Counted from the stretch's first letter, positions 1 through 8,462 are shown. The stretch: 35,239 bases of DNA from Alphaproteobacteria bacterium (GCA_026400395.1 JAPLPD010000133.1:1-35239); one strand, 5' to 3'. Numbers and translations are program-made. Notes: a model not told the origin generated them from the sequence alone.

Positions 1-18
1 CCCGATGCGACGAGACGG

Positions 19-1047
19 TTACCAGGCGGTGCTTGCCGAGATTCGCCCACAGGCGGCCCGGAATGGCGCGGTGACGACCGCACTGCGGTAGAGATCGCGA
101 ATCGTGGCGTTAGGGGCGAGTGCGAGGTCGCCCGCCCAACTTGTCGTTGCCGGTGTGCCGAACAGCCGCTGGTGGGCGGCGGCGATATCGGGCGGTTGCG
201 CGGGGCGCTTCAGGCTCGCCGGATCGAGGCCGCCGGTGAGCCGCTCGGCCATCGTGTCAAACGACATGAGCGGTAGGCGCACCATGTCTTCGCCGGCGAG
301 CAATTGGGCGAGGCCGTGGTCGGGGTGCGATGGATCCACCAGCGCCGGCTCGAACCGATGGAAGGGTGTCACGCCCTCGAACACGGTGGGCGCCGCCGCC
401 AGCGGTTTGGCGAGATCGGCGTGTTCGCTGGCAACATAGTACCGGTTCAGGCTGTCGAAATAGGCGAAGCGATAGTCGAACCCGAGCAACAGGGATTCCC
501 ACGTCTCCCACGCCGGCTGCAGCGTGACCGGCTCCAGCGCTTCGAGGACGACGATCCTGGGCCGGAACCGCTTCCAGTCGCCCCCGGCCAGCACCGCGCG
601 CTCGGCGCCCTCGACGTCGATCTTGAGAAAATCGATGATCGCCGGGGCGTGCGCCTCGCACAGCGCGCGCAGGGTCGCGACCGGTATGGTCATAGCCCGC
701 GCGCTTTTGCCATATTCGGCCTTCGCCGCCCGCGCGTGGTCCTCGACCGTGGTCGAGAGGCCGTGAAAGTCTTCGACGAGATAGTAGGTGGCTTCGCCAG
801 CGGTCTCGCCGACCAGCGAGGGGACACGCACGTCGCGCGGCCGCACCGCCTCGCTCAACTGGGCCAGCCAGGGATTGGGCTCGACCGTGATGCCGCGCCA
901 GCTGTGCAGATAGAAGGCGAACGACACGTTGTCGTAGACCGGATGGCCGGCGCCGATGTCGATGTAGAAGCCGCTGCTCTGCCCGCCGAGCGCGCGCAGC
1001 AGGTGCATGTCCTCGTAGCGCTGCGCGTAGGAGATGGCCGGGCGCAT
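19..1047 (-). CDS. FkbM family SAM-dependent methyltransferase
   Basis: 342 residues. The first 170 residues form a class I SAM-dependent methyltransferase of the FkbM type: YIDIGAGHP at about 28-36 is the SAM-binding loop, ITVEPNP at 53-59 the acidic strand that contacts the cofactor, and FLKIDVEGAE at 140-149 the family signature. FkbM proteins O-methylate hydroxyls on polyketides, lipids or surface glycans; the substrate here cannot be told. The start at 1047 (MRPAISYAQRYEDMH) is chosen because family homology begins there and it falls four bases after the lysC stop, so the gene probably rides on the lysC transcript. The last roughly 150 residues, after the methyltransferase core, match nothing I recognise; the sequence AQRYED near the N terminus is typical of FkbM proteins. 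Confidence is high for the family and low for the role. Confidence 0.88.
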   Translation of the reverse strand: MRPAISYAQRYEDMHLLRALGGQSSGFYIDIGAGHPVYDNVSFAFYLHSWRGITVEPNPWLAQLSEAVRPRDVRVPSLVGETAGEATYYLVEDFHGLSTTVEDHARAAKAEYGKSARAMTIPVATLRALCEAHAPAIIDFLKIDVEGAERAVLAGGDWKRFRPRIVVLEALEPVTLQPAWETWESLLLGFDYRFAYFDSLNRYYVASEHADLAKPLAAAPTVFEGVTPFHRFEPALVDPSHPDHGLAQLLAGEDMVRLPLMSFDTMAERLTGGLDPASLKRPAQPPDIAAAHQRLFGTPATTSWAGDLALAPNATIRDLYRSAVVTAPFRAACGRISASTAW

Positions 1048-1051
1048 TGCC

Positions 1052-2302
1052 CTATTTGTCGAGCCCATACAGCGTATGCAGCGTCCGCACCGCAAGCTCG
1101 GTATAGGCGGCCTCGATCAGCACCGAGAACTTGATCTCGGAGGTGGTGATGGCGCGGATGTTGACGCCGCGGCCGGCCAGCGCCTTGAAGGCGTCGGCGG
1201 CGACGCCCGCGTGGCTTCGCATGCCGATGCCGATCACCGAAACCTTGGCGACGTCGGTCGAGCCGTCGATGTGGTCGAAGCCGATCGCGGTCTTGGACTT
1301 GTTCAGCACGTCGACCGAGCGTTGGTACTCGGCGGCGGGCACCGTGAAGGTGAGGTCCGTGGTCGATCCGTCGGCGGAGACGTTCTGAACGATCATATCG
1401 ACGTTGATGCTGGCTTCCGCGAGCGGTCCGAAGATTGCCGCGGCGACGCCGGGCTTGTCCGGTACATGACGCACCGAAATCTGCGCTTCGTCCTTGGAGA
1501 AGGCGATGCCGGTGACGGTCTGCTGTTCCACGATATCCTCCTCGTCGCAAATCAGCGTGCCAGGCGGCGTGCCGTGCGGGTCGATGTCCTCGGGCTTGTC
1601 GAAGCTCGACCGCACGAAGATCTTGACCTTGTGCAGCATCCCGAGTTCGACCGAGCGTACTTGCAAAACCTTGGCGCCGAGCGAAGCAAGCTCCAGCATT
1701 TCCTCGAAGGCGATCTTGTCCATGCGCTTGGCGCGCGGCACCACGCGCGGGTCGGTCGTATAGACGCCATCGACGTCGGTGTAGATGTCACAACGGTCGG
1801 CCTGAATGGCGGCGGCAATCGCCACCGCAGACGTGTCGGAGCCGCCGCGGCCGAGCGTGGTGATGCGGCCGGTGTCCTTGTGGATGCCTTGGAAGCCCGC
1901 GATCACCGCGACCTCCTTGCGCTCCTTGAAACGCTTGATCAGTTCCGCACCGTTGATGTCCTGGATGCGGGCCGAGCCATGTGCGTTGCTGGTCAGGATC
2001 GGCAGCTGCCAGCCCTGCCAGGAGCGGGCGTTGATGCCGATGCCCTCCAGCGTGATGGCGAGCAGCCCCGCCGTCACCTGCTCGCCGGATGCGACCACGG
2101 CGTCGTATTCGCGCGCGTCATGCAGCGGAGAGGCGGCGCGGCACCAGTTCACCAATTCGTTGGTCTTGCCGGACATTGCCGACACCACGACGGCGACCTC
2201 ATAGCCGGCATCGACCTCGCGCTTCACGTGGTGCGCGACGTTGCGGATGCGGTCGATGTCGGCGACCGACGTGCCGCCGAACTTCATGACAAGACGAGCC
2301 AT
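1052..2302 (-). CDS. lysC: Aspartate kinase
   Basis: 416 residues, the normal length for a monofunctional aspartokinase. It phosphorylates L-aspartate to 4-phospho-L-aspartate, the first step towards lysine (via diaminopimelate), threonine and methionine, in the cytoplasm. The N terminus carries the KFGGTSV nucleotide/aspartate motif, followed by the kinase core with GRGGSDTSA near residue 150. Two ACT domains follow: the first begins near VTGIAFSKDEAQISV and the second near VSVIGIGMRSHAG; these normally bind lysine and/or threonine for feedback control. The frame stays open 36 codons upstream, but MARLVMKFGGTSV at 2302 is the family start. It is followed at once by the FkbM methyltransferase. 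A 136-base gap separates it from the upstream repair gene. Confidence 0.97.
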   Translation of the reverse strand: MARLVMKFGGTSVADIDRIRNVAHHVKREVDAGYEVAVVVSAMSGKTNELVNWCRAASPLHDAREYDAVVASGEQVTAGLLAITLEGIGINARSWQGWQLPILTSNAHGSARIQDINGAELIKRFKERKEVAVIAGFQGIHKDTGRITTLGRGGSDTSAVAIAAAIQADRCDIYTDVDGVYTTDPRVVPRAKRMDKIAFEEMLELASLGAKVLQVRSVELGMLHKVKIFVRSSFDKPEDIDPHGTPPGTLICDEEDIVEQQTVTGIAFSKDEAQISVRHVPDKPGVAAAIFGPLAEASINVDMIVQNVSADGSTTDLTFTVPAAEYQRSVDVLNKSKTAIGFDHIDGSTDVAKVSVIGIGMRSHAGVAADAFKALAGRGVNIRAITTSEIKFSVLIEAAYTELAVRTLHTLYGLDK

Positions 2303-2412
2303 CGCGTTCCGTGAGTGCCGGGTGTTCCGTAAGTACCTGAAATTCCACGCCTCTCGGCCATCGCTGGCCGGCGGGCGCGTATTCATACAGAGGCACGCGA
2401 AACCCCGCAACT

Positions 2413-2441
2413 TTAGGGTGGGTCACTGTTAGGGTGGGTCA
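2413..2441. repeat. 13-bp direct repeat at the 3' end of udgX
   Basis: TTAGGGTGGGTCA occurs at 2413-2425 and again at 2429-2441, with three bases between. The second copy contains the reverse complement of the udgX stop codon. It may be a small tandem duplication; no function is evident. Confidence 0.6.
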
Positions 2442-3866
2442 GGCCACCTTGCGAATTGCCGGCAGCTCACGCCCGACGATGCGCAGGTCTTCGACAAAAC
2501 GCCGGTATTCGTTGGCCTGCGCCGCCTTGTCCGGCAACCGCAGCAGAAATGACGGGTGGACCGTGATCAGCCCGGCGCGGCCGCTCCAATTCGTCAGCCG
2601 CCCCCGCTCGCGTGCGATAGTGACGGATCGTCCGGTCAGTGACCGCGCGGCGGTGGCGCCGAGCGCGACCACGAACTGGGGCTTGATCAAGCTCAGTTCG
2701 CTTTCCACCCACCACCGGCATTTGTCGATTTCGCCAATATTGGGCTTCTGATGAACCCGGCGCTTGCCGCGCGGCTCGAACTTGAAATGTTTGACCGCGT
2801 TGGTGACGAAGACCCGCGATCGGTCGATGCCGGCCTCGGCAAGCGCCCGATCGAACATTTGTCCGGCCGGCCCGACGAATGGCTGGCCCGCCAAATCCTC
2901 CAGATCGCCCGGCTGCTCGCCGACAAAAACGACCGGGGCGTCCGACGGGCCTTCGCCGAATACGGTTTGCGTCGCATTTTTGTGGAGCGGACACCGCGTG
3001 CAGGATTGGGCCGCGGCCTTCAATGCATCGAGCGAGCTCGCTTCTGGCTGAGCGACGTTTTCAGGTGTCCAACCATGCGCCCTTCGGGGAGCCATCGGTT
3101 CGGCCTCGATCATCCGGCCCGTTCGCTGACGCGCGTTGGCCAGCAGGTCCGGGATCGTCTTGGCTTCGGGCAAATTGTGCCAATATTTTTTCGGCATTTC
3201 CGCGCGCTGCATTCTGGGATTGGCGCGCGCCGGGTTGAACGTCGACCGATAGTAAGAGCGCCACCAATCCTCGAAATCGTCGCCGCTGGGCGCGTGGCTT
3301 TTATCGATGGCAGGGCCGTGCACCAGCCGCTGCGTATCCCAATGCAGAGAGCCCTCCGGCGTCAGGATCGACCAGCGCATCGCAGCGAAGCGATCGACGA
3401 AGAATTTGGAAACACGCCGAAGAATATGATGCTCCGGCTCAAACCAGGCGACATAGCGTTCGCCGCTGTCATCCGCAATCTGGCGAAAACGAACGAACGC
3501 CGTCATCTTGTGCGTGTCGCGCCGCACCGCCTTCTGCATCTGGTGGAGCCGATGCACCAGTGGATCGGACGCGACCATTAGAAGCGATTTCTCGCCATGA
3601 GTGAGTCGCCACAACAGCGAGTAGAGCATTGCGAACCTCTCCGGATCGCGATGGCAGATGGTGTCGCGCGCCACTTCAATGAAGCCGGAGGCAACAGAGA
3701 ACGCCGGAGTGTCGCGCGGTAACGGCGGAACGCCACCAAACAGCCCGGCTTCTCCGCCGGCCTCCAGCACAACGTCGTCCGGCGCTATTTCGGCGGCGAT
3801 CAGGCCGCGCGCGATGTCGCGAAACTCCTCGAATGAATCGCTTTCCTTCAGAGATACGCGAACCAT
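2439..3866 (-). CDS. udgX: UdgX-type uracil-DNA binding protein fused to a DUF4130 domain
   Basis: 475 residues in two parts. Residues 1 to about 250 match the DUF4130 / putative DNA-repair family (TIGR03915 type). Residues about 285-465 are a family 4-like uracil-DNA glycosylase of the UdgX subgroup. Visible motifs are C289 and C292 (CTRC) and C383 as iron-sulfur ligands, GEQPGDLED at 316-324, the UdgX-specific R-loop KRRVHQ at 368-373, and HPSFLLR at 437-443. In mycobacterial UdgX the histidine of that loop (H372 here) attacks the deoxyribose after uracil removal and leaves the protein covalently linked to DNA, so this protein probably traps uracil sites rather than simply excising them. 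I see three clear cysteine ligands; the fourth is not obvious. The start at 3866 lies three bases after the stop of the upstream radical SAM gene, so the two are co-transcribed and under the LexA box at 5112. Confidence 0.93.
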   Translation of the reverse strand: MVRVSLKESDSFEEFRDIARGLIAAEIAPDDVVLEAGGEAGLFGGVPPLPRDTPAFSVASGFIEVARDTICHRDPERFAMLYSLLWRLTHGEKSLLMVASDPLVHRLHQMQKAVRRDTHKMTAFVRFRQIADDSGERYVAWFEPEHHILRRVSKFFVDRFAAMRWSILTPEGSLHWDTQRLVHGPAIDKSHAPSGDDFEDWWRSYYRSTFNPARANPRMQRAEMPKKYWHNLPEAKTIPDLLANARQRTGRMIEAEPMAPRRAHGWTPENVAQPEASSLDALKAAAQSCTRCPLHKNATQTVFGEGPSDAPVVFVGEQPGDLEDLAGQPFVGPAGQMFDRALAEAGIDRSRVFVTNAVKHFKFEPRGKRRVHQKPNIGEIDKCRWWVESELSLIKPQFVVALGATAARSLTGRSVTIARERGRLTNWSGRAGLITVHPSFLLRLPDKAAQANEYRRFVEDLRIVGRELPAIRKVA

Positions 3867-3869
3867 CGG

Positions 3870-5086
3870 CTATCCGAACAACGAAAGCTGCTCTGGCTTC
3901 GGAGCGAGCATGGCGCGAAGATCCAGCCGATCGAGCTGATGGATCGGCCGATGATCGAGGGTGACGATAAACGGTCGCGCCCGGCGCACCGATCCCGAAA
4001 GCTTTGCAATGTCGTCGAGACGCAGAGTTCGATGACGCCGCGTCAGCAGCATACGGTCGATGGTCTTGGTCCCGAGACCGGGGATGCGAAGCAACTCCTC
4101 GCGGCTGGCTTTGTTCACGTCGATGGGAAAGCGATCGCGATGCCGCAGAGCCCAGGCAAGCTTGGGATCGATGTCGAGATCAAGCATGCCGTTGGCAAAC
4201 CGGAGGTGATTTCCTCCGTCTCGAAACCGTAAAACCGGAACAGCCAATCCGCCTGATAAAGCCGGTGCTCGCGCGCGAGTGGAGGGGCCTGCGCGGGCAG
4301 GGTACTGCTGGCGTCGGGGATCGGGCTGAACGCGGAGTAGTAGATGCGCTTGAGATTGTAGTTCGCATAGAGCGTGGCGCTGGTGCCGAGGATAACCGCG
4401 TCTGCCGCGCCGTCGGCGCCGACGATCATCTGTGTGCTTTGCCCGGCCGGAGCAAACCGCGGAGCTTTCTTCTCGGCCTTGGCCTCATCGATTCGCAACC
4501 GCAACGAAGCCATGGTGCGCCGGATCGACGGTGCCTGTTTTTCCGGAGCGAACCGGGTGAAGCCCTCCTCCGTCGGCAACTCGATGTTGATCGACACGCG
4601 GTCGGCCAGACGCCCGGCCTCGGCCACAAGATCGGGGTCGGCCTCTGGAATCGTCTTGAGATGAATGTAGCCGCGAAATCCGTGCTCCTCGCGCAACGTT
4701 CGCGCCACGCGAAGGATTTGCTCTATCGTGTAGTTAGGCGAGCCGACGATGCCCGAAGACAAAAACAAGCCTTCGATGTAGTTGCGCTTGTAGAAGTTGA
4801 GTGTGAGCGAAACCACTTCGTTCACGGTGAAACGGGCGCGGCGCACATTGCTGGACCGCCGATTGATGCAATAGCTGCAATCGAACATGCAGGCGTTGGT
4901 CAGTAGAATTTTCAGCAGCGAGATGCAGCGGCCGTCGGGTGTGTAGGAATGGCAAATGCCGCACCCGGTCGTGGAGCCGAGCCCGCCGGTTTTCGAGGTG
5001 CGCTTTTCAGCGCCCGACGACGAGCAGGAAGCGTCGTATTTTGCGGCGTCCGCAAGAATTTCAAGCTTTTGCTGAGTGTTGAGCAT
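3870..5086 (-). pseudogene. Putative DNA modification/repair radical SAM protein, frameshifted
   Basis: Together the two reading frames encode a protein of about 405 residues of the TIGR03916 family, the usual partner of UdgX. The first frame (5086 down to 4115) starts [11 protein letters not shown], has the radical SAM cluster motif CMFDCSYC with C66, C70 and C73, and runs through the TIM-barrel core to YGFETEEITS. The second frame (open from 4247 to 3870) continues with NGMLDLDIDPK, then a helix-hairpin-helix DNA-binding motif (IPGLGTKTIDR) and ends SLFG. Homology passes from one frame to the other at about 4200/4201 and is restored by adding one base, so one base is missing there: either a real mutation or a sequencing error. 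Unrepaired, translation stops at 4115, losing the DNA-binding tail. The specific reaction is unknown; the family is linked to DNA repair by neighbourhood. Confidence 0.88.
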
Positions 5087-5111
5087 CGACCGGACTATGG
5101 GTTGCGATATT

Positions 5112-5126
5112 GTTCACTTTTTGTTC
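5112..5126. promoter_or_regulatory. LexA (SOS) box, GTTC-N7-GTTC
   Basis: GTTC at 5112-5115 and GTTC at 5123-5126 are separated by exactly seven bases, the direct-repeat operator bound by alphaproteobacterial LexA. It lies 25 bases upstream of the radical SAM start codon (5086), where LexA would block RNA polymerase. It is 68 bases upstream of the divergent ubiG, so an effect on ubiG is less likely but possible. The repair role of the two downstream genes makes a true SOS operator very plausible. Confidence 0.82.
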
Positions 5127-5194
5127 TTATAAAGACGCGAATGTCAAGCCGTGCGTTTTTGGTGCGCTCCGCTAGAACAGGAGCCGGAGGACCC

Positions 5195-5935
5195 ATGCCA
5201 GAAATTCGATCGACCGTGGATACGGATGAGGTCGCACGCTTTTCCGCGCTGGCCGCCGACTGGTGGAACCCGCGCGGCAAGATGGCTCCGCTCCACAAGT
5301 TCAATCCGGTCCGCATCGGTTATGTCCGCGATCAGGCCGCCCTGCGGTTCGGCCGGGACACCAAGAAACTTGACTCGATGAAGGGCCTGCGGATTCTCGA
5401 TATCGGCTGCGGCGGCGGCCTGCTTTCGGAGCCATTGGCTCGCCTCGGCGCTGAGATGGTGGGGGTCGATCCGTCGAACACCAACATCGAGGCCGCGCGC
5501 GCGCACGCCGCGCAATCTGGCCTCGCCATCGATTACCGCTGTGCCACCGCCGAGGCGTTGGCGGAAGCCGGCGAGAAATTTGATATTGTGCTGGCGATGG
5601 AGGTTGTCGAACATGTCTCCGACGTCTCCCTGTTCGTTGAAAGCTGCGCCAGCATGGTCAGACCCGGCGGCCTGATGATCGCGGCGACGCTCAACCGCAC
5701 GCTGAAGAGCTTCGCGCTCGCCATTGTCGGCGCCGAATACATCCTGCGCTGGCTTCCGGTCGGCACCCACAGCTGGGAGAAGTTTGTCACTCCGAACGAA
5801 CTCGAGATCGCGATGGAGCAGGGCGGCCTGCGCGTCACCGCCGACCAGGGCGTGATCTACAACATCATCGCCGACCGCTGGCAGCTTTCAAGCGATACCG
5901 ACGTCAACTACATGCTGGTCGCGGAGCGAGCCTAG
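5195..5935 (+). CDS. ubiG: Ubiquinone biosynthesis O-methyltransferase
   Basis: 246 residues, normal for UbiG. It catalyses both O-methylations of the ubiquinone ring (2-polyprenyl-6-hydroxyphenol and demethylubiquinol) using SAM, at the inner face of the membrane. The sequence shows [14 protein letters not shown] near the N terminus, a family hallmark, then the SAM motif [23 protein letters not shown] as the ribose-binding acidic strand, MEVVEHV, and the C-terminal [10 protein letters not shown]. The start at 5195 has a strong GGAGG (5186-5190) four bases upstream; longer frame extensions lack this and would run into the LexA box. The next gene starts directly after its stop codon, suggesting a two-gene operon. 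Confidence 0.96.
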   Translation: MPEIRSTVDTDEVARFSALAADWWNPRGKMAPLHKFNPVRIGYVRDQAALRFGRDTKKLDSMKGLRILDIGCGGGLLSEPLARLGAEMVGVDPSNTNIEAARAHAAQSGLAIDYRCATAEALAEAGEKFDIVLAMEVVEHVSDVSLFVESCASMVRPGGLMIAATLNRTLKSFALAIVGAEYILRWLPVGTHSWEKFVTPNELEIAMEQGGLRVTADQGVIYNIIADRWQLSSDTDVNYMLVAERA

Positions 5936-6826
5936 GTGTTCGCCGCAAGCCTGCTCTGGGTGCCTTTTACGCTGCTCGCGGCCGCCGGGCAGACCGCGCG
6001 CAACGCCATGCAGCGCGAGTTGACCGCGGCGCTCGGCACCGTCGGCGCCACCCATGTCCGCTTCCTGTTCGGATTCCCGTTCGCGCTCGTATTCCTGGCC
6101 GTGGTGCTCCTGGCGACCGGCCTGCCATTGCCCAAACCGCCCGCCTTGTTCTGGCCGTGGGTGGTGCTCGGAGCCGGCGCGCAGATCGTCGCGACCGCGA
6201 CCATGCTGGCGACCATGAACGACCGCTCGTTCGTGGTCACCATCGCCTACATCAAGACCGAGGCGATCCAGGCTGCGCTGTTTGGCCTGATCTTCCTCGG
6301 CGATCACGTCACGCTCGGCATGGTCGCTGCCATCCTGGTGGCGACGGCGGGCGTCGTGGTGATGTCGCTCAAAGGCAAGGGAGCGGCCGAGGGTGGATAC
6401 AAGCCCGTGCTGCTCGGGCTGTTCTCCGGTGCGATGTTTGCGCTCTCCGCGGTCGGCTATCGAGGCGCGATCCTGTCGCTCGGGCTGCCGAGCTTCGTGC
6501 TGGCCGCGACCTTCACGGTGACGGTCGGCCTGCTGATGCAGGCCGGACTGCTGACGTTCTATCTCGCGTTGCGCGACCGCGCCGTGCTGCGCGAGATCGC
6601 CCGCGCATGGCGGCCCTCGCTGTTCGCGGGCTTCATGGGGGCGACCGCATCGGAATTCTGGTTCCTGGCGTTTGCGCTGACCAGCGTCGCCAACGTGCGG
6701 ACACTGGCGCTGGTCGAGGTTCTGTTCGCGCAGGCGATCTCGCTGTTCATCTTCAAACAGGCCACAACCAAACGCGACGCGCTCGGCATCGCACTGATCG
6801 TCGCCGGCGTCGCGCTATTGATCTAG
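5936..6826 (+). CDS. EamA/DMT-superfamily membrane transporter
   Basis: 296 residues, GTG start placed immediately after the ubiG stop, so it is probably translated by coupling. The sequence is almost entirely hydrophobic with about ten membrane segments in two repeats, separated near residues 140-147 by the loop SLKGKGAAEGGYK. This is the 10-TM EamA pattern of drug/metabolite transporters. Such proteins export amino acids, sugars or other metabolites; the substrate here cannot be predicted. It converges with the DUF1178 gene, with nine bases between their stop codons. Confidence 0.85.
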   Translation: MFAASLLWVPFTLLAAAGQTARNAMQRELTAALGTVGATHVRFLFGFPFALVFLAVVLLATGLPLPKPPALFWPWVVLGAGAQIVATATMLATMNDRSFVVTIAYIKTEAIQAALFGLIFLGDHVTLGMVAAILVATAGVVVMSLKGKGAAEGGYKPVLLGLFSGAMFALSAVGYRGAILSLGLPSFVLAATFTVTVGLLMQAGLLTFYLALRDRAVLREIARAWRPSLFAGFMGATASEFWFLAFALTSVANVRTLALVEVLFAQAISLFIFKQATTKRDALGIALIVAGVALLI

Positions 6827-6835
6827 GTGCAGTGA

Positions 6836-7324
6836 CTAGTTGCGCTCGTCCGGCAGCACCGGTAGCGGGTGCAACTCAACACCCTCGTCGAGCAGTTCCT
6901 TCGCCTCCTGCGGCGATGCCTCGCCGTAGATCGAGCGGTGTTCGGTTTCCCCGTAGTGCATCTTGCGCGCTTCTTCGGGGAACTTGCCGCCAACGTTCTC
7001 GGCGTTCTTGGTCAGGTGGTCGCGCAGCTCCTTGAGCTTTGCGCGAAACTCCTTCTCCTGCGGAGACACCATCGCCACGGATGTCTTGTCTTCGCTGAGC
7101 GCGGAGGTCTCAGGCGGCGGCGCAATCTCCTGCGCCGGCGCGTCCGCGCCCTTCTTCGTGCCACGTCCAAGCGACGGCGCCATCAGCGCCTTCTCGACCT
7201 TGACCGAGCCGCAAGCCGGGCAACTCACCAGCCCACGCTTGGCCTGCTTGTCGTAGTCGGCGGAGTTCTTGAACCAGATTTCGAAATCGTGGCGTTGGTC
7301 GCAGACCAGCGAATATAGGATCAT
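6836..7324 (-). CDS. DUF1178 family protein
   Basis: 162 residues. MILYSLVCDQRHDFEIWF at the N terminus, followed by a CPAC pair around residue 35, is the conserved start of DUF1178 proteins and resembles a small zinc-ribbon (C8 plus C35/C38). The middle (about 50-85) is low-complexity, and the C-terminal part GKFPEEARKMHYGE is the second conserved block. Function is unknown. The start codon overlaps the stop of the upstream carbon-nitrogen hydrolase as ATGA, which points to translational coupling with the hydrolase and glutaredoxin genes. Confidence 0.9.
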   Translation of the reverse strand: MILYSLVCDQRHDFEIWFKNSADYDKQAKRGLVSCPACGSVKVEKALMAPSLGRGTKKGADAPAQEIAPPPETSALSEDKTSVAMVSPQEKEFRAKLKELRDHLTKNAENVGGKFPEEARKMHYGETEHRSIYGEASPQEAKELLDEGVELHPLPVLPDERN

Positions 7325-8196
7325 GCCGGGCCCCGCACCGCATGAAGATGCGTCGGTTCACCTAGCGGCTCGATCAGTTCGAAACGGCGGCCATGCTGCA
7401 GCGAAGGCACCCGCGCCCGCGCCGCGGCGATTTCGGCGGGGTCGATTTCGGCCATCACGACGCCGGGCTCGGTGCCGCCCTCGGCGACGATGCGGCCCCA
7501 GGGATCGACCACCAGCGAATGACCGAAGGTCTCGCGGCCGTTCTCGTGCTTGCCGCCCTGCGCCGCCGCGAACACGAAGCAGCCGTTCTCGATGGCGCGG
7601 GCGCGCATCAGAACGTGCCAGTGCGGCTCGCCTGTCTGTTTCGTAAACGCCGAGGGAGCCGAGAGGAACGACGCGCCGGCATCCGCCAGTGCGCGATAGA
7701 GCGCTGGGAAGCGCAAATCGTAGCAGATGGTCAGGCCAAGCCGGCCCCACGGCAGATCGTGCAGCACGGCGAGTTCGCCCGCGCGATAGCTTCGAGACTC
7801 ACGGTAGCTCTCGCCGTTGGCCAGATCGACGTCGAACATGTGGATCTTGTCGTAGCGCGCGACAATCTCGCCATGGGGGTCGATCAGGAAGCCGCGGTTG
7901 GCCGCCTTGTCTTCGGTGACCTTCACGGCCAGCGAGCCGACATGCAGATGGATCGACAGCTTGCGGGCGATCTCACGGTAGGCGGCGAGGCTGGGGTCGC
8001 TTTCCTCCGGCGCGATCGTGGCGAACAGCTTTTCGCGGCTGATCTCCATGATGTTGGTCATCTCGGGCGTCTGCACATAATGCGCGCCGCCTGCCTTGGC
8101 TTCGCCGATCAGCTTGACCGCGGAATCGAGATTGGCCGCTGGGGTCCGGCCGGCGCGCATCTGGATGAGGCCGACCCGGAAGGTGGAGCCGGTCAT
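7321..8196 (-). CDS. Carbon-nitrogen hydrolase (Nit2/omega-amidase-like)
   Basis: 291 residues, one nitrilase-superfamily domain. The catalytic triad is visible: Glu45 in TPEMTN, Lys117 in YDKIHMFD and Cys158 in TICYDLRFP. The HMFDVD context matches the Nit1/Nit2 branch, whose known members hydrolyse deaminated glutathione or alpha-ketoglutaramate; repair of deaminated glutathione would fit the adjacent glutaredoxin, but this is inference. The start at 8196 overlaps the glutaredoxin stop by ATGA; the frame is open far upstream but only this start agrees with the family. Its stop overlaps the start of the DUF1178 gene in the same way. Confidence 0.93.
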   Translation of the reverse strand: MTGSTFRVGLIQMRAGRTPAANLDSAVKLIGEAKAGGAHYVQTPEMTNIMEISREKLFATIAPEESDPSLAAYREIARKLSIHLHVGSLAVKVTEDKAANRGFLIDPHGEIVARYDKIHMFDVDLANGESYRESRSYRAGELAVLHDLPWGRLGLTICYDLRFPALYRALADAGASFLSAPSAFTKQTGEPHWHVLMRARAIENGCFVFAAAQGGKHENGRETFGHSLVVDPWGRIVAEGGTEPGVVMAEIDPAEIAAARARVPSLQHGRRFELIEPLGEPTHLHAVRGPA

Positions 8197-8462
8197 GCCG
8201 GCGCCTGCCCGTTCAGCAACGGGTCGAGCTTGCCTGCGCCTTCGAGTTCGTAGAGGTCGTCGCAGCCGCCGACGTGGGTTGAGCCGATGAAAATCTGCGG
8301 CACCGTGGTGCGGCCGCTGGCGCGCTCGGTCATTTTCATCCGCAAATCCCGGTCGCGCGATACGTCGACCTCGGTGAATGCCACGTTCTTCTTTTTCAGA
8401 AGTGCCTTGGCGTCCAGGCAATAGGGGCAATACGGGGTGGTGTAGATTTCGACGGGGGTCAT
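8193..8462 (-). CDS. grxC: Glutaredoxin 3
   Basis: 89 residues, a complete dithiol glutaredoxin. The active site CPYC is at 12-15 in TTPYCPYCLDAK, TVPQIFI carries the cis-proline that binds glutathione, and GGCDDLYEL is the conserved C-terminal GG turn. It reduces protein disulfides and glutathione mixed disulfides in the cytoplasm. It starts 24 bases after the ComF stop and overlaps the carbon-nitrogen hydrolase by four bases, so ComF-grxC-hydrolase-DUF1178 is most likely one operon. Confidence 0.96.
   Translation of the reverse strand: MTPVEIYTTPYCPYCLDAKALLKKKNVAFTEVDVSRDRDLRMKMTERASGRTTVPQIFIGSTHVGGCDDLYELEGAGKLDPLLNGQAPA

Noticed and set aside
4115-4247. Programmed -1 frameshift in the radical SAM gene
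   Set aside because: No X-XXY-YYZ slippery site or obvious downstream structure is seen at the junction; an indel is simpler.
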